35,946 nt of DNA from Planctomycetota bacterium (GTDB taxonomy: Bacteria; Planctomycetota; Phycisphaerae; Phycisphaerales; SM1A02): assembly GCA_022563315.1 (NCBI GenBank), contig JADFNO010000018.1, positions 1-35,946 on the forward strand. The letters run 5' to 3'. Position numbers and translations under genes: made by a program. Below the pieces are notes generated by a model, which saw only the letters and a list, made by a program, of their open reading frames with translations, ran no database searches and had not been told where the DNA came from. Below are positions 8,067-17,600 of the stretch, piece after piece. Position 1 is the first letter of the stretch, and each line of letters opens with the position of its first letter.

Positions 8067-8885
8067 ATGCGCCGATTACTCGTCCTTATTCTCATCGTCT
8101 CGTGCGGCGCGATCAGCGCCTGTAAAACGAATCCTGCGACCGGTCGAAGCCAACTGATCCTGATCTCGGCTGACAAGGTTAGCGCGATGGGCGCGGCGGC
8201 CAAGCCGGAGCTGGTCGAGCAATACGGCGGCGAAGTCGAATCCGAGACGCTCCGCGCGTTTGTCACTCGCGTCGGCCGACGTGTCGCCGCGCAAGTCGAG
8301 CCCGAGTACGCCCACATCAAGTGGGAGTTCATCGTATTGGATTCGGAGATTCTCAACGCGTTCGCGTTGCCCGGCGGTCATGTCTTCGTGAGCCGCGGGC
8401 TCCTGGCCAAGTTCGACAATGAGGCGCAGGTTGCGGGTGTGCTCGGCCACGAGATTGGTCACGTGACGGCCCGGCATGTTGATGAACGGTTGAGCCAGGT
8501 TGTCGCGGCGGAGTTCGCCGTCGGCGGTGTCGGTCGCGGAACCGACTCACAGCTCGCCGTGCTTGCCGCAAGGATGATCAGCCAAGGCACGCTTCTGAAG
8601 TTCAATCGCGATCAGGAGCAGGAGGCGGATGGGCTGGGCGTCAAGTACATGACCCGGGCCAAGTACGATCCGCACGGGATGCTTGAGGTGCTCGAGGTAC
8701 TTGCCGAGGCGAGCGAGGGCTCGGGCAAGCTGGAAATCCTCTCAACTCACCCAGACCCCAAGCGACGGATCAAGACTGTGCGCGGGCTGCTGGCGGGTGA
8801 GTACGCCTACACCCAAGGCGACCCCAAGTACAAGAAGCAAGTTCGTCGCTTCGCCCGGGACGCCGCACCGCACCTCGGGCAGTGA
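8067..8885 (+). CDS. M48-family metalloprotease, lipoprotein
   Basis: I prefer ATG 8067 because GGAG lies a few bases upstream and the resulting N-terminus (MRRLLVLILIVSCGAISAC) is a lipoprotein signal with lipobox Cys19. The frame is also open from 8019. In the 272-residue protein the zinc site HEIGH is at about residues 128-132, and the third ligand Glu lies in EQEAD (about 184-188). LNAFALPGGHVFVSRGLL is typical of the family. The protein resembles the periplasmic M48 proteases of the BepA/YfgC and LoiP group, which degrade misassembled outer-membrane proteins, but it has no TPR part. It is divergent from ubiE with only 48 bp between the starts. Confidence 0.9.
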   Translation: MRRLLVLILIVSCGAISACKTNPATGRSQLILISADKVSAMGAAAKPELVEQYGGEVESETLRAFVTRVGRRVAAQVEPEYAHIKWEFIVLDSEILNAFALPGGHVFVSRGLLAKFDNEAQVAGVLGHEIGHVTARHVDERLSQVVAAEFAVGGVGRGTDSQLAVLAARMISQGTLLKFNRDQEQEADGLGVKYMTRAKYDPHGMLEVLEVLAEASEGSGKLEILSTHPDPKRRIKTVRGLLAGEYAYTQGDPKYKKQVRRFARDAAPHLGQ

Positions 8886-9063
8886 CGGCCGGTCGGCTCA
8901 GCCCACCGCGGCTGGGCGGTCGCTTGCGGCTCTGACTCCGCCGGGGTCACCAGCCCTGTGGGTCTCGTGGACCTCCGAAGCTCGATATCCGCACTATGCT
9001 TGTACCCCAACCCACGGGCACGGTACCATATGCACTGCTAAGACCCGGTTGGGATGGATAGCC

Positions 9064-10011
9064 ATGATCATCGACCTTCACACGCAAGTCTGGGCGAATC
9101 TGGAGCAGCTCGGCTGTGATCTGGCGGCCCAGATCCGCGCGCGGCCTGTGCTGGCAGGCGCTGATCCGCTTGAGGGCACACCTATCGCCCACGAACGGGC
9201 CATGGCCTGCGTGGACGGGGCGGTCGTACTTGGATTTCGATCAGAACGGCTTGGGGCTCGGATTCCCGATGAGTTCGTAGCGGAGTTTGTGGCCAAGGAC
9301 CCCCGCCGACGGGTTGGAGTGGCCGGGGTCGATCCCCTGAGCGGGGATGCGCTGGATCAGATCGACGCGGCGGTTGGCCTGGGGTTGGTCGGGGTCGCGG
9401 TTTCGCCGGCCTGTCAGGGCTTCCACCCAGCCCACTCGGAGGCGATGCGCGTGTACGAGCGTTGTGCGGAGCTTTCTCTTCCGGTGTTCGTGACGATGCA
9501 GTCGCCCCTGACGCCCGCCGCCGAGCTCGAGTTTGCCAGACCAGGCGCCTGGGACGAAGTTGCCCGCGCTCTGCCGACGCTACCCATCGTCATCAGCCAA
9601 CTCGGCCATCCCTGGATTGACGAAGCGTTACTGTTGTTGGGCAAACATGAGCGCGTCTTCGCCGACATCTCCGGCATCGCGTCGCGCCCGTGGCAGTTGT
9701 ACAACGCCTTGCTCAGCGCTTCCAGCCTCGGGGTCATGGATCGGCTGCTCTTTGGATCGGGCTTCCCATTGGAAACACCCGCCCGAGCGATTGAGTCGCT
9801 GTACACGGTCAACGCCTTCAGCCACGGCACGCAACTGCCGTCGATCGCCCGCGCGTCGATTCGATCGATCGTAGAGCGCGACAGCTTGGCCTGCCTGGGC
9901 ATCGATTCGGAGATCTCGGCGCCACCGCCCAGAACCGAGGACGACGAGCCGCAGACCATTGACGAACTCTCGCCGGCCGGGGGTAGCGCCGAGAGTATCA
10001 ACGATTTGTAG
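9064..10011 (+). CDS. Amidohydrolase-2-like TIM-barrel protein with degenerate metal site
   Basis: The frame is open much further upstream, but the family N-terminus (MIIDLHTQVW) begins at ATG 9064. The 315-residue protein resembles metal-dependent hydrolases of the amidohydrolase-2 type: IDLH at residues 3-6, VGVAGVDPLSGDALDQID, PIVISQLGHPW, and RLLFGSGFPLETP near the end. Two usual ligands appear altered: the DxHxH motif reads DLHTQ, and the Asp normally found in G[ST]DxP reads Gly in GSGFP. It may be inactive, or use a single metal. The tail (about residues 285-315) is acidic and low-complexity. The next gene starts 10 nt after the stop. Confidence 0.75.
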   Translation: MIIDLHTQVWANLEQLGCDLAAQIRARPVLAGADPLEGTPIAHERAMACVDGAVVLGFRSERLGARIPDEFVAEFVAKDPRRRVGVAGVDPLSGDALDQIDAAVGLGLVGVAVSPACQGFHPAHSEAMRVYERCAELSLPVFVTMQSPLTPAAELEFARPGAWDEVARALPTLPIVISQLGHPWIDEALLLLGKHERVFADISGIASRPWQLYNALLSASSLGVMDRLLFGSGFPLETPARAIESLYTVNAFSHGTQLPSIARASIRSIVERDSLACLGIDSEISAPPPRTEDDEPQTIDELSPAGGSAESINDL

Positions 10012-10021
10012 AGGACGATCC

Positions 10022-10693
10022 GTGGGCGCGTCAATGCCGACAGCAACCTCAATGACCATCAAGGGCCTCGGCCTGTCGATGAGCCTTCTGCTGCTTTGGA
10101 CCGGAGCAGGCTGTGCCGGGCCGGTACAGCATGGATCGCTTCGCGCCCAATCGCTGGGCGACGATCCGGTGGCGTTGGAAGGCGAGTACATCACGGCGTT
10201 CTATGCCGACGGCAGCTCGGTGGAGACCTCGTTCATCCTGTCCGATGTCGGCTTGGATCAACTGCTCAGCGGCCAGTTCAGCCGAGGGCAAGTGGTGCGG
10301 GTTGATCTGTTGTGGGTGCCGAAACCTGGGGCGACGCCGATGGACTCCTCCGCCACGAACGTCAGCATTCAGTACGTCATCGTCGCCGACGGCGAACTGG
10401 GGGTGTACGCGGGGGCAGGCTTTGCCTTGCCGGAGGGCGATGCAAGCGGCCGGTCGCTCACGGTTTGGCTGCGCGACGGTTCGTTAAACCTGCTGGAGTC
10501 AACGGACGGGTTTATCGATCTGCTGTCCCCGGCAAAGCTCACCGGTTCTTTCACCGCAACTCATAACGACCAGCGAGTACGGCAACTGTCCGCCGCGCTG
10601 CGCCGTCTCGTAAACGATGCCCTCCGTTCCAACGCCCGGACCGCCGGTACAACACCGATCGATAGGCGCATCGCACGGCTCGCAGAGGAATGA
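10022..10693 (+). CDS. Putative lipoprotein of unknown function
   Basis: I chose GTG 10022 because GAGGA lies 6 nt upstream; in-frame ATGs at 10034 and 10052 are alternatives. The N-terminus has a hydrophobic core (LGLSMSLLLLW) and a lipobox-like TGAGC. The mature part is about 185 residues and probably beta-rich, for example EGEYITAFYADGSSVETSFIL and SIQYVIVADGELGVYAGAG. No family is recognised. It follows the amidohydrolase-like gene closely and is probably in one transcript with it. Confidence 0.75.
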   Translation: MGASMPTATSMTIKGLGLSMSLLLLWTGAGCAGPVQHGSLRAQSLGDDPVALEGEYITAFYADGSSVETSFILSDVGLDQLLSGQFSRGQVVRVDLLWVPKPGATPMDSSATNVSIQYVIVADGELGVYAGAGFALPEGDASGRSLTVWLRDGSLNLLESTDGFIDLLSPAKLTGSFTATHNDQRVRQLSAALRRLVNDALRSNARTAGTTPIDRRIARLAEE

Positions 10694-10726
10694 TGCTCCG
10701 CCCAGCCGAAAGCTGATTCCTGTTGA

Positions 10727-11065
10727 TTAGCTGCTGGACTTGGGCCCGTCGATCTTCTCGATCTTGATTCGCAGGTAGCGTTGTCGATGACCCGTCTTGC
10801 GGCGATAGCCCTTGCGCCGCTTGAACTTGATCACGTCGATTTTAGCGCCCTTGATTTCCTCCAGCACGGCAGCGGTGACTGAGGCCCCATCGACGTACGG
10901 GGTGCCGATTGACGCAGCCGAATCGCCCTGGTCATCGCCGACGATCAGCACGCGATCGAACTTGATCTTCTTCTTTTTGGCGCCCAGATCGCGCAGGTCG
11001 ATGTCGATCACATCGCCGGGGGCGACCCTTATCTGGGTACCACTGTCCTCTATGACGGCATACAT
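10727..11065 (-). CDS. rplU: 50S ribosomal protein L21
   Basis: The 112-residue protein matches bacterial L21 along its length: MYAVIEDSGTQIRVAPGD at the start, then KIKFDRVLIVGDD, and the family signature KFKRRKGYRRKTGHRQRYLR. L21 binds 23S rRNA in the large subunit. In most bacteria rpmA (L27) follows immediately. Here the next gene downstream on this strand is absent: 10694-10726 is a short gap and then comes the convergent lipoprotein. L27 must therefore be encoded elsewhere. Confidence 0.97.
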   Translation of the reverse strand: MYAVIEDSGTQIRVAPGDVIDIDLRDLGAKKKKIKFDRVLIVGDDQGDSAASIGTPYVDGASVTAAVLEEIKGAKIDVIKFKRRKGYRRKTGHRQRYLRIKIEKIDGPKSSS

Positions 11066-11173
11066 CGTGGAAAATCCTCTCTGGTGCGAGTCGGGGATTC
11101 TATCGCGCGAAATGCGTTTGCCAAGTCAGGGACAGACTGGAAAGTTCGGGCGGCGATTCGGGGACCGCCGGGG

Positions 11174-11797
11174 TTAGCCGGCCGCCACCACTTCAGCCGC
11201 CCACGGCCAGGGTTGGCCCCGGTCGTCAAAGCCCGCGGACCACCGTCGGCATCCCGCGCAGGCGCCGCAGGGCACGTCCTGCGTTCCCGTCTCGCAGGGC
11301 CAGAACGCCATATCCAACACGCCCTGGTCCACCGCGAGGTCCACGATCTGCGTTTCGCCCAGATCGATCAACGGCACATCGATCATCAGCGAATTCTTCT
11401 GGGCCCCGATTTCGGCCAGCGCGACCACCAGGTTGGCCCGCTGAACGGTCTGGCAGATTCGAGACGAGTTGGAGCCGATCTGCACCGGCCACACCATCCT
11501 GGGGCAGTTCAGTCGCATCGCCGCGGCGGCGGCGGACAGCAATCGCACGCTCTGGTCCAACCCTGCCGCCGAAGACGACGACTCGCCGATGCCCCCCCCC
11601 GCCTCCTGGGCGACGACGACCCGCTGCACGTTGAACGCTTTGCCGTGTTCCTGTACCGCTGCCAGCCGGCGCTGGGCCGCATCGCCCGACCCGCGCGCGT
11701 GCCACAGCACGACCCGCTCGGGGTCTCGTTCCAAGGCCAACCCCACCAGTGATGGCAGGTCACCCTCGTCGATCAACAGTACGCCGGTGGATGACAT
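11174..11797 (-). CDS. QueC-like protein with degenerate PP-loop
   Basis: The 207-residue protein ends with a QueC-type zinc site: Cys168-x8-Cys177-x2-Cys180-x2-Cys183 (CETGTQDVPCGACAGCRRW). VPLIDLGETQIVDLA before it also matches QueC (7-cyano-7-deazaguanine synthase). The N-terminal ATP-binding PP-loop, normally SGGxDS, is replaced by IDEGDLPSLV. Known family role: QueC converts 7-carboxy-7-deazaguanine to preQ0 with ATP and ammonia. Inference: this paralogue may no longer bind ATP in the usual way. The gene is divergent from the symporter gene. No other queuosine genes lie nearby. Confidence 0.75.
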   Translation of the reverse strand: MSSTGVLLIDEGDLPSLVGLALERDPERVVLWHARGSGDAAQRRLAAVQEHGKAFNVQRVVVAQEAGGGIGESSSSAAGLDQSVRLLSAAAAAMRLNCPRMVWPVQIGSNSSRICQTVQRANLVVALAEIGAQKNSLMIDVPLIDLGETQIVDLAVDQGVLDMAFWPCETGTQDVPCGACAGCRRWSAGFDDRGQPWPWAAEVVAAG

Positions 11798-11882
11798 TGC
11801 GCAATCAAGATCGGCACAGTTCGCCCAATGTCGTTACAACTGCACCTCACCGAGCCACCGACCCCGCCCGCAGAGATACGCC

Positions 11883-13460
11883 GTGATCCTCGCGTCCACT
11901 GCCTCACTACATCCGCTGGATTGGACGGTGCTGGCGACGTACATGCTGCTGGTCATCGCGATGGGCGTGTTCCTGGGACGCAAACATCGCGGCGCCGACG
12001 AGTTTTTTCTTGCGGGCCGCAGCATGCCCATGTGGGCGGTGGCGATTTCGGTGCTGGCGACAAGTCAATCGGCCGCAACGTTTGTCGGCGGGCCGCAGCA
12101 AGCGTTCGACGGCAACCTCACCTACTTCTCCGCCAATCTCGGGGCGCTGCTGGCGGTGGTGCTTGTCGCGATCTTCTTCATCCCCGCCTATTACCGCCAG
12201 AACGTCACCAGCGTATACGAACTCATCGGCCATCATTACGGCGCAACATCCCAACGCCTCGCCAGTGGTATGTTCATCGTTGGGCGCATCTTCGCAAGCG
12301 GCGCGAGACTCTTCATTGTGGCCATCCCGTTCGCGCTCATTGCCTTTGGCGATATCTCCACTCGTTCGATGATTGGGGCCATCGTGATCATCGCCGCCGC
12401 CGCAGCCGCCTATACCCTCGCCGGCGGTATTCGTGCCGTGATCTGGACTGACGTTGTTCAAGCGATCGTCTATATCGCGTGCATTGTGTTTGCATTGGCG
12501 CTTGTGTGGCAGAAGATCCCCCTTTCGTTCAGCGAGATTATCGACACGCTTCGCCAAGCGGCCGATGGCGACAAGCTGACCATCGTCGACTTTGACCTAA
12601 GTTCCACCAAGGACCTCGCCAAGCCCTACGGTTTCTGGGCCGTCATCATCGGGCTCACACTGTTCAATCTCGCCGCGTTTGGCACCGATCAAGATCTCAC
12701 CCAGCGCATGCTCACGTGTCGCAGCGCACGCCACGGTAGCTGGTCGGTGATCATCGCCAACCTCATCGCTTGGCCGGTCGTTTTTTTGTTCCTCTGCATG
12801 GGGCTGCTGCTGTATGTTTACTACCAGCAGCCGGACGTCATGGGCGCGGCCGCGGTCAAGTACCAAATCGACGACACCCGCAAGGTGTTTCTCGAGTTCA
12901 TTCTTCACGAGATGCCGTTGGGTTTGCGGGGTTTGATGTTGGCGGGCCTGTTTGCGGCCGCGATGAGCAGCACGGATTCCGCGCTGAACGCCATGGCGTC
13001 GACCACGGTGGCTGATTTTTACCGTCCCCTGGCACGAAATCGCAGCGGTGATCCAGCGGCTGAACTCAAGGTCGCGAGGTTGGCTGTGCTATTTTGGGCT
13101 CTTGTACTTGGCGCCTTCGCCTGCTTCTGTGTGTTTTGGCAAAAGGCCAGCGGACACACGCTTATTGATTTTGCCCTGAACGTGATGGTCTTCGCCTACA
13201 GCGGCTTGCTCGCAGTATTCTGTACCGCTTTGTTCACAAGACGTGGTAATGCCGTCAGCGTCGCTGCGGCACTGGCAACTGGATTTCTCTGTGTTCTACT
13301 TCTTCAAGACTTCGCATGGAAGCACTGGGCGCCGTGGTTCAACATCGACTTCACCCTTGCCTTCCCGTGGAAGATGCTGCTCGCGACGTTGCTCAGCTTC
13401 GTCGTGTGTTGCCTGGGAAAGCGAACGACCCAGCCGGCAACGGTTGACTCACCGTCGTAA
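11883..13460 (+). CDS. Sodium:solute symporter family (SSS) transporter
   Basis: The frame is open from 11469, but that part is antisense to the QueC-like gene. The family N-terminus begins at GTG 11883 (ILASTASLHPLDWTVLATYM). The 525-residue protein has about 13 hydrophobic segments. Typical SSS features are DEFFLAGRSMPMWAVAISVL in the first loop and helices, and AAAMSSTDSALNAMASTT, which matches the sodium-site helix. The substrate cannot be told from the sequence; sugars, amino acids, organic acids or sialic acid are all possible. The 3' end overlaps that of the convergent aminotransferase gene by 12 nt. Confidence 0.9.
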   Translation: MILASTASLHPLDWTVLATYMLLVIAMGVFLGRKHRGADEFFLAGRSMPMWAVAISVLATSQSAATFVGGPQQAFDGNLTYFSANLGALLAVVLVAIFFIPAYYRQNVTSVYELIGHHYGATSQRLASGMFIVGRIFASGARLFIVAIPFALIAFGDISTRSMIGAIVIIAAAAAAYTLAGGIRAVIWTDVVQAIVYIACIVFALALVWQKIPLSFSEIIDTLRQAADGDKLTIVDFDLSSTKDLAKPYGFWAVIIGLTLFNLAAFGTDQDLTQRMLTCRSARHGSWSVIIANLIAWPVVFLFLCMGLLLYVYYQQPDVMGAAAVKYQIDDTRKVFLEFILHEMPLGLRGLMLAGLFAAAMSSTDSALNAMASTTVADFYRPLARNRSGDPAAELKVARLAVLFWALVLGAFACFCVFWQKASGHTLIDFALNVMVFAYSGLLAVFCTALFTRRGNAVSVAAALATGFLCVLLLQDFAWKHWAPWFNIDFTLAFPWKMLLATLLSFVVCCLGKRTTQPATVDSPS

Positions 13461-14627
13461 GGCCTCCAGCCGACCGATCGCATCGCGCAAGGTCTGCTCA
13501 TCCTTGCAGAACGCAAATCGCACGAGCTTCTTGCCGTCAGCCGGATCGTGGTAAAACGCGCTGGGAGGAATCGCCGCCACCCCCACTTCCTTGATCAGGT
13601 GTTGGCAGAACGCCACGTCATCGGCAAACCCAAAACAAGTATGATCAGCGAGCACAAAGTACGTTCCGTTCGGCACATACACCTCGAACCCGATTCGCTC
13701 GAGCCCCTCCACCAGCACGTCCCGTCTTCTGCGATACGCCTCGACGAATTCCACGTAATAGGAATCAGGCGCTTCAAGCGCGGCGACCGCGCCATGCTGT
13801 AAGGGCGTGGCGGTGGCGAACGTAATGAATTGATGCGCCGCCCGCACGCCCGCCGTCAATCCCGGGGGCGCGATCGCCCAGCCAACTTTCCAGCCGGTCA
13901 GTGAAAAAGTTTTACCCAGCGATGACAACGTAACTGTCCGTTCATACATCCCATCCAACGTTGCTAATTGAACATGCTCAGCGTCAAAGACGAGTCGCTC
14001 GTACACCTCGTCACAGATCGCGATCGCATCGTGCTCTTTACATAACGCGGCGATCAATTCCAACTCGGTCTTGGTGAACACCTTCCCCGTCGGATTGTGC
14101 GGCGTATTCACAAGAATCGCCCGTGTCTTGGGCGAAAACGCAGCACGCAGTTCGTCCTCATTCACAACAAAGTCCGGCGGACGCAACGTTACGAACTTCG
14201 GAACCGCTCCCGCCATCGCCACACACGCTCGATACGAGTCGTAGTACGGCTCGAACAGAATCACTTCCTCCTCCGGATTCACCAATCCGAGGAAAGTTGC
14301 GATCAATGCCTCGGTGCAGCCCGACGTGATGGTGACTTCCGCATCCGGATCGACGCCCAGTCCGGCGTCAGCGTTGAATCGAGCAGCGATCGCACGATTC
14401 AGCTCCGCGATGCCAAACATCCGTGCGTATTGACCGTGACCGTCTTTGATCGCGTTGATTGCCGCCTGCTTGACGAAATCCGGCCCGTCGAAATTCGGAA
14501 ACCCCTGGCCGAGATTGATCGCATCGTGCTCGATCGCCAGTCGACTTATTTCGGTGAATATGGTCGACCCGAACGCGGAAAGACGATCAGCGACGGATCG
14601 TACGCCGGCGGTTGACGGCTGTGACAT
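13449..14627 (-). CDS. PLP-dependent aminotransferase class I/II
   Basis: The frame opens at 14663, but MSQPSTAGVRSVADRLSAFG from ATG 14627 is the more usual N-terminus. The 392-residue protein belongs to fold type I aminotransferases: INLGQGFPNFDGP near the start, ILVNTPHNPTGKVF in the middle, CDEVYERLVF, and the PLP lysine in SLGKTFSLTGWKVGW. LGQGFPNFDGP resembles the methionine/kynurenine aminotransferase group (YbdL, KAT). It would transfer the amino group of methionine or aromatic amino acids to a 2-oxo acid in the cytoplasm. The exact substrate is not determinable from sequence. Confidence 0.92.
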   Translation of the reverse strand: MSQPSTAGVRSVADRLSAFGSTIFTEISRLAIEHDAINLGQGFPNFDGPDFVKQAAINAIKDGHGQYARMFGIAELNRAIAARFNADAGLGVDPDAEVTITSGCTEALIATFLGLVNPEEEVILFEPYYDSYRACVAMAGAVPKFVTLRPPDFVVNEDELRAAFSPKTRAILVNTPHNPTGKVFTKTELELIAALCKEHDAIAICDEVYERLVFDAEHVQLATLDGMYERTVTLSSLGKTFSLTGWKVGWAIAPPGLTAGVRAAHQFITFATATPLQHGAVAALEAPDSYYVEFVEAYRRRRDVLVEGLERIGFEVYVPNGTYFVLADHTCFGFADDVAFCQHLIKEVGVAAIPPSAFYHDPADGKKLVRFAFCKDEQTLRDAIGRLEALRR

Positions 14628-14689
14628 GGCAACAGCGTACTGCATCCAGAACCGAATGCGCAAACACGAGGTGTCGCTGCGCAGCGGGA

Positions 14690-17600
14690 CTACTTGTCCT
14701 CTTCACTCACGCCCATACCACTTCGATCGGGGTCCTTCGGCCGAGTCGGCGGTGTATAGGGATTGGCCTCGATCTCGGCCAACATCAATTCGATCGCGGC
14801 ATCCAATTGCGGATCACCGCCATTGACCATCAATGCTGGATCGTCGATCACCTCGATGTCCGGGTCAACGCCGTGGCCTTCAACGCCCCACGTGCCGTCC
14901 TTCTCATAGAAGCCGAAGGTGGGCACGGTGACCGCGCCGCCGTCGATGAGGCGGGGGTTGCCGGAGATCCCGACCAGACCGCCCCAGGTGCGCGTACCAA
15001 TGATCTTGCCCAAACCGGCTTGTCGGAAATACCAGGGGAACAAGTCGCCGCCGGAGCCGGCCAGCCCGTTGATCAACATGCACTTGGGCCCATGATGCGC
15101 ATCGGGCGGCCAGGTCCAGTCTTTGGAATCGCGCCTGGCCCAGTAGTTCGTGACCGGGCGATTGAGAATCTCGATAAACCGCGTGGGAATCTGACCCCCG
15201 CCGTTCCAACGCTCATCGATGATCAACGCCTTCTTATCAATTTGACCAAAGAATTGGCGGACGAGATCGCTCTGGCCGTTGATGCCGGTGTTGGGCACGT
15301 AGATGTAACCGACCTCACCGCCACTTTTCTCATCGACGTAGGCGCGGTTATGCTCGATCCAGGCGCGATATCGCAGATTCGATTCGTTGGAGATCGTCTT
15401 GACCACAACGTCGCGCGCATCGTCATCAAGCTCAGGTTTCTCGCTGACGGTGATTGTGATCGTGCGACCGGCCAGCCCGACGAAGGCCGCCCACGGATCC
15501 TTTCTCGTATCAACCGGCACGCCGTTGACAGCGAGCAAGTAGTCACCTTCGTTGACGTCGATACCCTGTGCGCTAAGTGGACCGCGGGCATCGACGTCCC
15601 ACGGCGCGCCGCCGCAGATGCTACCCACACGGTAGGCGCCGTTATCAAGCTCCCAATCTACGCCGAGCATGCCGACGGAAACGCTCGGTTGACTCTCGAC
15701 ATCTCCGCCGCGGTAGTACGCGTGGCCGACGTTCAACTCGGCGATCATCTCCCGAATAACGTAGCTGACGTCCTCACGAGTGATGCAGTCGTCGAGCATC
15801 TTTGTGTAGTGTTCGCGCACGGCCAGCCAATCGACGCCGTGGAGGTTCGCAACGTAGAAGAAGTCGCGGTAGAGCCGCCAAGCTTCGGTGAACAGTTGCC
15901 GCCATTCTTCGCGCGGGTCGATCGAAACGTTCATCCCGGCTGTTACCACCTTCTTGCCGGTGGCTCCCGCCGAGGCCTTCTGGATCGTAGCGCTGTTGCC
16001 GCGGATCACGAGCAGCTTCTTTCCGTCACTTGAAATCTCAAATGTGGTTGCGCCGGTGACGACGCTCTTTTCCTCTTTCTTATCATCTTTGAGATCAAAG
16101 AGCTTGATCCCGGCGTCGCCGTCACCCAGCCGCGCGTAGATGAGCTGGTTCTTGTTGTTGACCGCCAACTGACCAAAGCTTCCGTTGGGTACAGGGAGGC
16201 TGAACGCACGACTTTCAAAGTCTTCGATCTCGATCTCGACCGTTTCGCGCGCATCCTCGTCTTCATCGGCATCTTTGTCGTCGTCGCCGCCGCCGGAAGT
16301 CCGCGTCGCCGTGACTTGCAGCACAACTCCCTCAACGTCCGCCGTCCCGGTCATGGTCGAGCCTTCGATCTTCAGCTCGAGCACCGCAATACTTCCGTCG
16401 GGGCGATTGACGGTAAGCGACAAGGTCTTGGCCTCTGGATCATAAGTTCCGTTGACCGGTCCGGTTCCGCCCTCTGCGGTGGCAGAACCGGTCACGGTGT
16501 TGTCGGCATGGAGGGTAAGCGACAGCGTGAAGTCGATCGCGCCTTCGGGCGTTTGGACGATGCAATCCCACGTGCCGGAGACGCCATCGTCCGCGACGGC
16601 CGCTTCCGGTTCGTCGTCATCGCCCTCGTCCGCCTCGGCTTCCTCGGCGTCTGCGTCCTCGTCGTCGGCTGCCTCGTCTTCAGCCTCTTCTTCTTCGTCT
16701 TCGTCCTTCCAATCCTCTTCGTCGCTCTCAGCCAGCCACGGCGCATCGACATCCGTCCGTAGCGGGACCGCGATCAGATTCTGGCTGTCCTTGTAGATGA
16801 AGGTCGTATCCACGTCCGAGTACGTTGGGCGGAACGTTCGGCTACTGGCGAAGTACAAATAATCGCCCTTGCGATCAAACACCGGCGATGCGTCGCCGAA
16901 CATGCCACTGGTTACCTGATGATGTTCATCAATCTGGACGTTGTACAGCCACACCGCCGGCACCGGCTTGTTGTCGTCCGTCTTGGCGTAGGTGATCCAC
17001 TGACTGTCGTGCGACCAGTTTGGTCGCGGGCGCGCTCCCCACGGATCTTTGTCGATGATCTTGGTCTCGCCGGATTCGATCGTGTGCAGGTACAGTTGCG
17101 CTGCCTTATCAGTAAACAGGATGTATTTGGAGTCCGGCGACCAGATCGGCTCGTAGTAATACGTCTCGCTGTTCGAGGTGAGCTGCTTCGTCTCACCTTT
17201 GCCATCGGACTGTGTGATGTAAAGCTCGTACTCGCCCGTGGCGTCTGAGAAATACGCGATCCATTGCTTGTCGGGGCTCCAACTCGGTTCGCGTTCGGCC
17301 ACGCCGCTCGTGCGGGTGAGGTTGCGCGGCGAGCCGTTCTCAGCCGGAAGTGTCCAAACATCACCCCGCGCTTCGACCACGGCTCGCTTGCCCGTGGACG
17401 ATATCTGCCACCATCGCGCGAACTTCGCCGCATCCACGCGCTTGTTGCGGATGGTCGGCCTCGCCCCCGGAATGGTCACGCTCACTTCGCGCGATTGGCG
17501 GGTGCGCAAATCCAAAAGGTACAAATTCGCCCCGTTCTGGAATATGATCTCGCCTTGTCCGCGATCGCCCGGACCGATGGAGGGCCACTTGACATCGTAG

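Noticed and set aside
8683-9063. Upstream extension of the amidohydrolase frame
   Set aside because: The extension overlaps the M48 gene and has no family similarity; the conserved N-terminus begins at 9064.
14612-16033. A 473-codon open frame on the plus strand
   Set aside because: It lies wholly opposite the tricorn protease gene, whose protein has clear domains; the plus-strand translation shows no family features.
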